Shown here piece after piece: positions 1 to 8,288 of a stretch of 64,000 nucleotides of DNA (within the stretch, counting starts at the first letter, position 1; each line of letters opens with the position of its first letter). This stretch comes from Phenylobacterium sp. (GTDB taxonomy: Bacteria; Pseudomonadota; Alphaproteobacteria; Caulobacterales; Caulobacteraceae), in NCBI RefSeq assembly GCF_004297125.1, contig NZ_SCVD01000039.1, forward strand, positions 248,001 through 312,000, given 5' to 3'. The notes under the pieces were generated by a model. That model had not been told where the DNA came from. It saw only the letters and a program-made list of their open reading frames with translations, and searched no databases. Both the position numbers and the translations under genes were made by a program.

Positions 1-872
1 ACCATGCTGGCGATCAGGGCGGGGTTGGCGCGCAGCTTGTCGTACTGGTCCGGGAACTTGTTGAGCGCGTAGAGGCCGCCGCTGATCGAGTTGCGGGTCG
101 TGTCGTTGCCGCCGACGATCAGCAGGATGATGTTCCCCAGGTATTCGTCGGGGGTCATGTCGCGCGTGGCCTCGCCGTGGGCGAGCATGGAGACCAGGTC
201 GCCGCGCGGGGGTTCGTTGACCCGTTCGTTCCAGAGCCGAGTGAAATAGGCCAGGCACTCCATCAACTCGGCTTGGCGCGCCTCCTCGGTCTCGCAGAGC
301 CCGCCCGCCATCGGCAGGGTGGTGGCGACGTCCGACCAGCGCGTCAGCCGCCGCCGCTCCTCGAACGGAAAGTCGAACAGGGTGGCGAGCATCTGCGTCG
401 TCAGCTCGATGGAGACCCGGTCGACCCAGTCGAAGGTCTCGCCGCGCGGAAGCTCGTCCAGGATCCGTCCCGCGCGCTCGCGGATGATCGGCTCCATCAG
501 GGCCAGGTTCTGCGGCGCCACGATCGGACTGACCGTCTTGCGCTGCACGTCGTGCCTGGGCGGGTCCATGGCGATGAAACTGGGGCGGCGCAGGTCGGGC
601 CGCGCGTCGCGGATGGTGATGCCGCCCAGGGCCGCCTCGGACGAGAAGACGGCGTGGTTGGTGTCCACCGCCATGATGTCCTGGTAGCGGGTGACGGACC
701 AGTACGGACCGAACTCGCTGTCCCTGCACCAATGCACCGGCGCCTCGCGCCGCAACCGCTCGAAGTAGGGCCAGAAGGCGTCGTTCAGGAACAGGTCCGG
801 ATCGCCCGGATTGAGGTCTTCCAGCGGCGTGGAATACGCCAGGCTTCGCAGGTTGGCCGCGCCGTCCGCCAT
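1..872 (-). CDS. Cytochrome P450, 3' end cut by window edge
   Basis: Heme monooxygenase of the soluble bacterial type, which would take electrons from a ferredoxin and reductase not seen here. About 290 N-terminal residues are visible. They include the C-helix signature FIAMDPPRHDVQRK near residues 92-105 and the I-helix oxygen-activation motif VGGNDTTRNS near 251-260. The ExxR motif and the cysteine heme-ligand loop would lie beyond the left edge. The ATG at 872 follows a good GGAGGA ribosome site. The substrate cannot be told; the motifs resemble the bacterial CYP108/CYP153-like groups. The frame stays open to the window edge, so this is truncation by the window and not decay. Confidence 0.93.
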   Translation of the reverse strand, partial: MADGAANLRSLAYSTPLEDLNPGDPDLFLNDAFWPYFERLRREAPVHWCRDSEFGPYWSVTRYQDIMAVDTNHAVFSSEAALGGITIRDARPDLRRPSFIAMDPPRHDVQRKTVSPIVAPQNLALMEPIIRERAGRILDELPRGETFDWVDRVSIELTTQMLATLFDFPFEERRRLTRWSDVATTLPMAGGLCETEEARQAELMECLAYFTRLWNERVNEPPRGDLVSMLAHGEATRDMTPDEYLGNIILLIVGGNDTTRNSISGGLYALNKFPDQYDKLRANPALIASM

Positions 873-994
873 CTTCGTTCCTCCCGAGGCAGGCCCGCGT
901 CTGCCGCCGCGCGGGTCCCTTATCGGCGTTCAGGATGACTCCGATCGCCGCCGAACGCCAAACATCATAGGCTGCGGGGCGGGAGGGACGCGCG

Positions 995-1459
995 ATGATC
1001 CGGTGGTTGCAAGGCGGGCTGGCCAGCCTCGCGCTCTTCGTGACGGCGGCGCCGACGCACGCGGCGCAGGTCTGCGCCTGGATGGACGAGACCGTGGGCG
1101 AGGACGACTACCACGAGCTGGCGCTGTGGCTCGAGGCCGACGACGAGATCGAATTCTACTACAAGATCAAGGGCGAGGGGCTGAGCAGCGAGGGCATGAA
1201 GGCCCATTCCCCCAGCAGCGGGACCTTCTTCCTGCGGCCGAAGACGCCCGACAAGCCCTGGGGCTTCGGCTCCACCCTCAGCCCGCCCGGCGACATCGAC
1301 GTCGTGATCGAGCTGCGCGCCAAGCCCAGGGACATTTTCTCGGACGAGGAGACGCCGCTGCTGGCGTCCTTCACCTTCCGGCGCCACGTGCCCGAGGGCG
1401 AGACCCAGGCGCCGAAGGCCTTCGCAACCCGCCAGTGCTCGGTCCTGGCGGCCCCCTAG
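995..1459 (+). CDS. Small secreted protein of unknown function
   Basis: This 154-residue protein begins with a signal peptide: a positively charged start (MIRWLQGG), a hydrophobic core and a probable cut after THAA near residue 24. The mature part is acidic, with Cys at about 28 and again near the C-terminus, which could form one disulfide in the periplasm. A GGGAGGG ribosome site lies 6-12 bases before the ATG. I do not recognise the family. It stands alone between a divergent P450 and a co-directional Nudix gene 43 bases downstream, and the context gives no role. Confidence 0.75.
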   Translation: MIRWLQGGLASLALFVTAAPTHAAQVCAWMDETVGEDDYHELALWLEADDEIEFYYKIKGEGLSSEGMKAHSPSSGTFFLRPKTPDKPWGFGSTLSPPGDIDVVIELRAKPRDIFSDEETPLLASFTFRRHVPEGETQAPKAFATRQCSVLAAP

Positions 1460-1502
1460 CGGCGCTGGCCTTGACGCGGGGGCGCCGCGCTACACTGGCC
1501 GC

Positions 1503-2108
1503 ATGGAAGCCCTCCGCGCCAGGATCGAAGGCCATCTCGCGGGGTTCGAGCGCGTCGCCCTGGAGACGGGCGAGCGCCGCCGCGCCGCAGTGGCCATCGT
1601 GCTCTCGCCGACGAAGAAGGGCCCCGCCTACCTGCTGACGCGGCGCGCCCTGCACATGCGCCGGGGCGCCGGCAACTACGCCCTGCCCGGCGGCAACCTT
1701 GAGCCCGGCGAGGACGCCGTCGACGCCGCGCGGCGCGAGACGCACGAGGAGCTGGGGGTGGCGCTGGACCGCGAGGCCGCCCTGGGGCTGCTGGACGACT
1801 TCGTCACCCTGGGCGGCCATGTGGTGACGCCGGTGGTGTTCTGGACGCCCGAGCCGCTGAGGCTCACGCCCGATCCCCAGGAGGTGCATGCCGCCTGGTT
1901 CGTGCCGCTGGCCGACCTGGATCACCCGAAAGCCCCGCGGGCCGAACCACACCCGGACGGCGGCCCGCCGATCCTGCGGATGTACGCACGCGGCGGCTGG
2001 ATCAACCCGCCCACGGCGGCCTGGCTCTACCAGTTCCGCGAGGTCTGCCTGCATGGCCGCCCCTGCCGCACCGACGCCATCGGCCAGCCGAACTGGACCG
2101 CCAACTAG
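1503..2108 (+). CDS. Nudix hydrolase (CoA pyrophosphatase-like)
   Basis: This 201-residue protein has a complete Nudix box at residues 63-85: GG then NLEPGE, then RRETHEELG, matching Gx5Ex7REUxEExGU. That box binds Mg2+ and cleaves nucleoside diphosphate-X compounds. The overall layout (short N-terminal helix, AVAIVLSP strand, LLTRRA before the box) resembles the NudL/CoA diphosphatase group, but the diagnostic CoA-binding motif is not clear, so the substrate is an inference. There is no obvious Shine-Dalgarno; a TACACT hexamer ends 6 bases before the ATG, so leaderless translation is possible. Confidence 0.85.
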   Translation: MEALRARIEGHLAGFERVALETGERRRAAVAIVLSPTKKGPAYLLTRRALHMRRGAGNYALPGGNLEPGEDAVDAARRETHEELGVALDREAALGLLDDFVTLGGHVVTPVVFWTPEPLRLTPDPQEVHAAWFVPLADLDHPKAPRAEPHPDGGPPILRMYARGGWINPPTAAWLYQFREVCLHGRPCRTDAIGQPNWTAN

Positions 2109-2150
2109 GCGCGACTTCCACCTAGGCCGTGAACGGTCCACGGTGGGGCG

Positions 2151-3239
2151 ATGATCGCGAGATTCCTCACCGCCCTGCTCCTGGCCGTGCTGCTGACGGC
2201 GCCCGCCCAGGCCGCCGACAGGGGCCGCCGGCTGGTGCTGGTCACCCTGGACGGCCTGCACTGGACCGAGCTGTTCCGGGGCGCCGATCCGGAGCGGGCC
2301 GCGGACCCCGCCGCCGTCGCCGCCGACCAGCGCCAGGCGATCCGCAGGGCGTTCGTCGAGCCGGCCGACCGGGCGCGGGCGCTCATGCCGTTCCTGAACG
2401 AGGTCGTGGCGAGAGAGGGCGTGCTGATCGGGGACCGCGACCACGGGTCGTGCGCGGCGGTCGGCAACGCCATGTGGTTCTCGTACCCCGGCTACAACGA
2501 GATCCTGACCGGCAAGCCGGATCCGGCGATCAAGTCGAACACCCATGGCCCGAACGCGAACGTGAGCTTCCTGGCGTGGCTGAACCGCCAGCCGGGATTC
2601 GCGGGGCGGGTGGAGGCCGTGGGGTCCTGGCGGACGTTCCGCGACATCCTGGGCGCGCCCGGGAGCGGCCTGCCGGTGAACGCCGGGTGGGAGGACGCGC
2701 CGACGCGGACCCCGGCCGAGGCGGCGATCGCCCGATTGCAGGCGGGCTCGGCGCGGATCTGGCCGGAGGTGCGGCTGGACACCTTCACCCAGGCCTATGC
2801 CCTGGAGCTGCTGAAGCGCCGCAAGCCCAGGGTGCTGTACGTGGCCTATGGCGAGACCGACGACTTCGCCCACGAGGGTCGCTACGACCAGGTGCTGTGG
2901 GCCGCGCAGCGGGCGGACCGGTTCGTGGGCGAACTCTGGAAGGCGCTGCAGGCCGATCCGGCCTATGCGGGCCGGACCACGCTCATCGTCACCACCGACC
3001 ATGGCCGCGGGACCAACGGCAAGCAGGCCTGGCGCCACCACGGCAAGCCCTTCGCGGAGTCGGATCAGGTGTGGATCGGCGCGCTGGGACCGGACGTGGC
3101 GAAGGGCGCACAGCCGGAAGGCTGCGCCTCGTCCAGCCAGATCGCGGCCACGGGGCTCGCCGCGCTGGGGGTGGACTGGCGGGCGTTCGATCCGGCGGCC
3201 GGCACACCGCTGGACATCCTGAAGCCCCGAAAACCCTAG
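2151..3239 (+). CDS. Secreted alkaline-phosphatase-superfamily hydrolase
   Basis: This is a 362-residue protein with a signal peptide (cut near APAQA, residue 22). It has the alkaline phosphatase/phosphodiesterase metal-binding pattern: an early Asp in VTLDGLHW (about residue 31), a Ser/Thr-containing segment FSYPGYNEILTG near 107-118, GETDDFAH near 234 and TTDHGRG near 281. It is probably a periplasmic phosphodiesterase, phosphatase or sulfatase-like enzyme; the substrate is not predictable. It is co-directional with the Nudix gene, 42 bases downstream. Its TAG stop shares the palindrome CTAG with the stop of the convergent gene at 3236. Confidence 0.82.
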   Translation: MIARFLTALLLAVLLTAPAQAADRGRRLVLVTLDGLHWTELFRGADPERAADPAAVAADQRQAIRRAFVEPADRARALMPFLNEVVAREGVLIGDRDHGSCAAVGNAMWFSYPGYNEILTGKPDPAIKSNTHGPNANVSFLAWLNRQPGFAGRVEAVGSWRTFRDILGAPGSGLPVNAGWEDAPTRTPAEAAIARLQAGSARIWPEVRLDTFTQAYALELLKRRKPRVLYVAYGETDDFAHEGRYDQVLWAAQRADRFVGELWKALQADPAYAGRTTLIVTTDHGRGTNGKQAWRHHGKPFAESDQVWIGALGPDVAKGAQPEGCASSSQIAATGLAALGVDWRAFDPAAGTPLDILKPRKP

Positions 3240-4051
3240 GCGGCCTCGGACTTGCGGTCGTCGTCGGCGTCCTTGGGCAGGAAGGCCAGCATGGGCGCGG
3301 CCCAGCGTTCGGCGTCCTCTCGTGTGAACCCGCCGGCGGCGTTCACCGACTTGGTCAGGTGGCGGTAGAACTCCGAGGCGGCCAGCGTCATCTTGAAGTC
3401 CGTCGCGACCGACTGCAGTGTCGTCGCCTGGGCCAGCATGGCGCGCATGGCCTGCTGGGGGTCGGTCTCCGAGGCGGCCACGGCGGCGCGGACGATCTTC
3501 AGCGCCTGGTTGATCTTCTGTTGGTAGGGCGTTTCCGAGCCGTCTGTGCGGCGTTTGAGCGGGCCGGCGTAGTCGCCCGAGTTGAAACGGCGGCGGTCGG
3601 GGCCGATGTAGCCCACGCCCTCCACCCAATCGCGGTCCCTGAGCGTCACGGCCTCCAGCCGGCGCAGCAGGTCCTTCATGCTGTAGGGCTTGCGCAGGAA
3701 CTCATGCACCCCGGCGTCGCGGGCGGCCAGGATCATGCCGGCGGTGGCCGAGCCGGTGATGGTGATGACCGGCGCCTTGCGGCAGGTCCAGGTGGAGCGG
3801 CGAAGCTTGCGGGTGAACCCCAGGCCGTCGACGCGCTCGTCGCCCAGCTCGACCACGATAATCTGCGGGTCGCAGGTCTCCGCGATCCTCAGGGCGCGCT
3901 CGGTGTTGCCGGCCACCCAGACGTGGCTGTGCGCGATGTCGCGCATCAGCTCGCTGAACAGGCGCGCGCTGGCCGGCTGCGGATCCGCGATCAGGATCCG
4001 CTTCAGTTTCGGCTGCATCTTGTCGATGATGCGCTTATCGCCGTCGAACAA
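3236..4051 (-). CDS. Response-regulator-like protein with Asp-to-Glu phosphosite
   Basis: This 271-residue protein has a receiver-like domain at about residues 17-135 and an uncharacterised helical C-terminal half. Visible receiver landmarks are ILIADP (one acidic residue at 23 instead of the usual pair), ITITGSA near 96-102 and the conserved Lys-Pro at 121-122. The position expected to hold the phosphorylated Asp reads Glu-68 (VVEL). Such a site may be constitutively 'on-like' or not phosphorylated. There is no DNA-binding output motif that I recognise. The likely start is TTG at 4051, preceded by GGGAG; an in-frame ATG at 4018 lacks a ribosome site. No partner kinase is adjacent. Confidence 0.8.
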   Translation of the reverse strand: MFDGDKRIIDKMQPKLKRILIADPQPASARLFSELMRDIAHSHVWVAGNTERALRIAETCDPQIIVVELGDERVDGLGFTRKLRRSTWTCRKAPVITITGSATAGMILAARDAGVHEFLRKPYSMKDLLRRLEAVTLRDRDWVEGVGYIGPDRRRFNSGDYAGPLKRRTDGSETPYQQKINQALKIVRAAVAASETDPQQAMRAMLAQATTLQSVATDFKMTLAASEFYRHLTKSVNAAGGFTREDAERWAAPMLAFLPKDADDDRKSEAA

Positions 4052-4138
4052 GGGTTAGCTCCCACGCACTTCGACGGCCAACATATCGGGCACCGGTAAA
4101 GGATCGCTTGATGCGATGGTGCGCGAATCGTCGAAGCG

Positions 4139-5425
<1,287 letters not shown>

Positions 5426-5567
5426 CTGGATACGATCTCCCGACCTGCCCGGAGAAACGTCCCGGCCCTTCGACAGGTGCTCGGCGGGGACGCGAGATCA
5501 ATTTGCGGCGCCGGTCTAGACGAACTGGCCCTCGCCCTCAAGGGGCCTGCGCGCTATCAGCCGAAAC

Positions 5568-5987
5568 ATGGACATTCCGCGCTTCCATCTCGCCTTCCCG
5601 GTCCGCGACCTGGCGGAGGCCCGTGCGTTCTATGGGGAGTTGTTGGGCTGCCCGGAGGGACGGTCGAGCCCCGAATGGGTCGACTTCGATTTCTATGGCC
5701 ACCAGATCGTGACCCACCTGTCGCCGGGTGAGACGTCCCGCGGCGCGACCAATCCGGTCGACGGCCACGACGTGCCGGTCCGCCATTTCGGCGCCATCCT
5801 CACCCTGCCGCAGTGGGAGGCTCTGGCGGAGCGGCTCAAGGCGGCCGGCGTCAAGTTCGTCATCGAGCCCAACATCCGTTTCAAGGGCCAGCCTGGCGAG
5901 CAGGCGACGATGTTCTTCCTCGACCCCTCGGGCAACGCGCTCGAATTCAAGGCCTTCGCCGACGACAGCATGGTGTTCGCGAAATGA
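5568..5987 (+). CDS. VOC/glyoxalase-superfamily protein
   Basis: This 139-residue single-domain protein has the paired beta-alpha-beta-beta-beta modules of the vicinal oxygen chelate fold. Its N-terminus reads FHLAFPVRDLAEARAFY, and the second half ends with FFLDPSGNALEFKAF, which supplies the usual His/Glu-type metal ligands. It could be a dioxygenase, lyase or resistance protein; the substrate is unknown. Its stop overlaps the start of the dehydratase gene (ATGA), so the two are translationally coupled and may act in one pathway. Confidence 0.88.
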   Translation: MDIPRFHLAFPVRDLAEARAFYGELLGCPEGRSSPEWVDFDFYGHQIVTHLSPGETSRGATNPVDGHDVPVRHFGAILTLPQWEALAERLKAAGVKFVIEPNIRFKGQPGEQATMFFLDPSGNALEFKAFADDSMVFAK

Positions 5988-6976
5988 GTTCCGACCTGGC
6001 CGTGTCCCTGGCCGACATCGAGGCCGCCGCCGCCCGCATCAAGGGCGTCGCCGTCGAGACCCCGCTGATCGAAAGCCCTGCGCTGAACGAGCGCCTGGGC
6101 CTGCGCGTGCTGATCAAGCCCGAGACCCTGCAGCGGGTGGGCGCCTTCAAGTTCCGCGGCGCCTACAACCGCCTGGTCCAGCTCAGCGACGACGAGAAGA
6201 CGCGCGGAGTCGTCGCCTTCTCGTCCGGCAACCACGCCCAGGGCGTGGCGCTGGCGGCCAAGCTGCTGGGCATCCCGGCCCTGATCGTGATGCCGGCCGA
6301 TGCGCCCAAGGTGAAGGCCGAAGCCACCGCCGGCTATGGCGCGGAGGTGAGGTTCTACGACCGCCTGACCGAGAGCCGTGAGAAGATCGCCGCCGCCATC
6401 GCGGCCGAGCGCGGTTCGATCGTGGTCCCAGCCTTCGACGATCCGCACATCATCGCCGGCCAGGGCACCGCCGGCCTGGAGCTGATGCAGCAGGCGCGAG
6501 CCCGCGGCGCGGAGCTGGGCGCGGTGGTCGTGCCGTGCAGCGGTGGCGGTCTGCTGGCCGGGGTCGCCACCGCCGTGAAGGCGCTGTCGCCGACCACCGC
6601 CATGGTCGGGGTCGAACCCGATGGCTACGACGACACACTGAGGTCGCTGCAGGCCGGCGAGCGGCGGCCGATGACGCCGACGCACCGCACCCTCTGCGAC
6701 GCCCTGGAGTCACCCTGCCCGGGCGAGCTGACCTTCCCGATCCTTCAGAAGACGGTGGCCGACATGGCCGTGGTCAGCGACGCCGAGGTGGCCGAGGCGA
6801 TGCGCTACGCCTTCTCGGTCCTGAAACTGGTGGTCGAGCCGGGCGGCTCGGCTGGGCTGGCCGCCCTGCTAGCCGGCAAGGTCAAGACCTACGGGGCCGG
6901 CGCCATCGGCCTGGTGCTCTCGGGCGGCAACGTCGACCCCGAGCAGTTCGCCAAGGTGCTGCGGGGCGAGCTCTAG
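5984..6976 (+). CDS. Threonine/serine dehydratase (PLP, fold type II)
   Basis: This 330-residue PLP enzyme deaminates L-threonine or L-serine to the 2-oxo acid. The Schiff-base lysine sits in GAFKFRGAYN near residue 50, SSGNHAQG near 78 binds the substrate carboxylate, and PCSGGGLLAG near 185 is the phosphate-binding glycine loop. There is no C-terminal ACT regulatory domain, so it resembles short catabolic or serine-racemase-like enzymes more than IlvA. The ATG at 5984 overlaps the upstream TGA; longer open frames upstream are a shadow of the VOC gene. Confidence 0.92.
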   Translation: MSSDLAVSLADIEAAAARIKGVAVETPLIESPALNERLGLRVLIKPETLQRVGAFKFRGAYNRLVQLSDDEKTRGVVAFSSGNHAQGVALAAKLLGIPALIVMPADAPKVKAEATAGYGAEVRFYDRLTESREKIAAAIAAERGSIVVPAFDDPHIIAGQGTAGLELMQQARARGAELGAVVVPCSGGGLLAGVATAVKALSPTTAMVGVEPDGYDDTLRSLQAGERRPMTPTHRTLCDALESPCPGELTFPILQKTVADMAVVSDAEVAEAMRYAFSVLKLVVEPGGSAGLAALLAGKVKTYGAGAIGLVLSGGNVDPEQFAKVLRGEL

Positions 6977-7009
6977 GGCTTAAGCCCGACTTCACCCGCC
7001 CGGCTTAAG
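6977..7009. repeat. Direct repeat GGCTTAAG upstream of the FliK-like gene
   Basis: GGCTTAAG occurs at 6977-6984 and again at 7002-7009, starts 25 bases apart. The first copy is inside the perfect 12-bp palindrome GGGCTTAAGCCC (6976-6987). The second ends 8 bases before the FliK-like start codon. TTAA is the half-site of the Caulobacter cell-cycle regulator CtrA, but the spacing does not fit the usual TTAA-N7-TTAA. It may be an operator; no function is shown. Confidence 0.4.
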
Positions 7010-7017
7010 AGGGCGGG

Positions 7018-7992
7018 ATGGACCCTATCCGCGCCAGCCTCCCGCCCGGCGCCCCGGCCGTCGAGACGCGCCCGGGCCTGGCGGCGGCCGTGGCCGCGGT
7101 CCTGGCGGAGGCCCAGGGCCTGGAGGCGCCGGCCCCTGCCGCCGCCGTCGTCGCGGCGCGGTCGGAGGCCGCCGGTCGGCAGGCCAGCCTCGCGCCCGTC
7201 CTCGCCAACCTGGAACGGGCGCTGGGCTCGCCAGCCGTGCCCGCCGCCGTGAAGGCGGCGATCGGCCAGGTGCTGGCGTTGCAGACGCCGACCGACGCGC
7301 CCATTACCGCCGAGACCCTGAAACAGGCCGTCTCGCGTTCAGGCCTGTTCCGGGAGGCGCGCCTGGCCAGCGGCGAGCCGGCGCCCATGGACCTGAAGGC
7401 CGCCCTGCTGACCCTGCAGCAGGTCCTGGCCCCCACCACGCCGCGCGCCGCGAACCGGCCGCAACGGCCCGGCCCGCCGCCGCCCACCCCCGGCGGCGCG
7501 CTCTCGGGCCAGGCCCCCGCCGCCGCGACCCTCGACGCCGACGCCGAGCCCGCCGTCCTCGTCCATCACCTTCGCGGCGATGTGGAGCAGGCCCTGGCCC
7601 GCCAGACCCTGCACCAGCTCGCGTCCCTGCCGGACGGCCCCGGCGCCCACTGGATGTTCGAGCTTCCCCTGGCCACGCCGCAGGGGCCGGCGGTCGCCCA
7701 GTTCGCCATCGACCGCGAGGACACACGAGGCGCGGACCCCGACGGCCCGGCCGCCTGGCAGGCCCGCTTCTCCCTCGACATCCCGCCGCTGGGCCCGGTC
7801 CACGTCAGCCTGCGGATGGACGGCGAGCGGACCGCGGTGACGCTGTGGGCCGAAGAGCCTGGGAGCCTGGAGCGGCTGCGCAGCCGCGGCGGCGAACTGG
7901 CCGGCGTCCTGGCCGGCGACGTGGTCTTCCGCACGGGATCGCCGCGGCCGTCCGAACCGCCGCCGGGCCGGCTCGTGGACCGCAGGTCGTGA
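7018..7992 (+). CDS. FliK-like hook-length control domain protein
   Basis: The protein has 324 residues. The N-terminal 170 are Ala/Pro-rich and probably flexible. The C-terminal part (about residues 180-310) fits the flagellar hook-length control (FliK C-terminal) fold: HWMFELPLATPQGPAVAQF, then SLDIPPLGPVHVSLRM and VTLWAEEPGSLERLRS. FliK proteins sense hook length and flip the export switch in FlhB. Here the next gene, overlapping by GTGA, encodes an FlhB-tail-like protein, which supports the assignment. No other flagellar gene is near. It could serve the flagellum from an orphan locus or a divergent export-related role. Confidence 0.75.
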   Translation: MDPIRASLPPGAPAVETRPGLAAAVAAVLAEAQGLEAPAPAAAVVAARSEAAGRQASLAPVLANLERALGSPAVPAAVKAAIGQVLALQTPTDAPITAETLKQAVSRSGLFREARLASGEPAPMDLKAALLTLQQVLAPTTPRAANRPQRPGPPPPTPGGALSGQAPAAATLDADAEPAVLVHHLRGDVEQALARQTLHQLASLPDGPGAHWMFELPLATPQGPAVAQFAIDREDTRGADPDGPAAWQARFSLDIPPLGPVHVSLRMDGERTAVTLWAEEPGSLERLRSRGGELAGVLAGDVVFRTGSPRPSEPPPGRLVDRRS

Positions 7993-8288
7993 GCGCGCCC
8001 GAAACCCCGAAGGCCGCGAAGCCCAGGCTGGCCGTCGCCCTGCGCTACGACGCCCCCAGCGCGCCGAAGGTGGTCGCGGTCGGCCGCGGCGAGCTGGGCC
8101 AACGCATCGTCGACACCGCCCGCGCGCATGGCGTACCGGTGCAGGAGAACCCTGCGCTCGCCGAGGCTCTGTCGACCATCGAACTGGACGAGCACATCCC
8201 GGCGCAGCTCTACGAAGCCGTCGCGGTGATCATCGCCTTCATCCTGCGGGCGTCGGCGCAGCCGCCGGCGAGTCCCAAGACGGGCTAG
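7989..8288 (+). CDS. FlhB C-terminal-domain-like protein (FhlB type)
   Basis: This 99-residue soluble protein resembles only the cytoplasmic C-terminal domain of the flagellar export gate FlhB: LAVALRYD, APKVVAVGRGELGQRIVDTA, HGVPVQENPALAEAL and a final helical stretch. There are no membrane segments, and the NPTH autocleavage motif that would precede this part is absent. Stand-alone FlhB tails are known and can partly substitute for the cleaved FlhB domain. The GTG start overlaps the FliK-like stop (GTGA), so the pair is coupled. The stop shares CTAG with the convergent pump gene. Confidence 0.88.
   Translation: MSAPETPKAAKPRLAVALRYDAPSAPKVVAVGRGELGQRIVDTARAHGVPVQENPALAEALSTIELDEHIPAQLYEAVAVIIAFILRASAQPPASPKTG

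Noticed and set aside
1471..1496. TTGACG/TACACT as a promoter for the Nudix gene
   Set aside because: The spacing between boxes is 14 bases, too short for a normal sigma-70 promoter; noted only as possible leaderless context.
1371..3629. A 752-codon open frame on the minus strand
   Set aside because: It runs antisense to the Nudix and phosphodiesterase genes, which have clear motifs. Its composition is the Arg/Gly/Pro-rich type produced by shadow frames in high-GC DNA.
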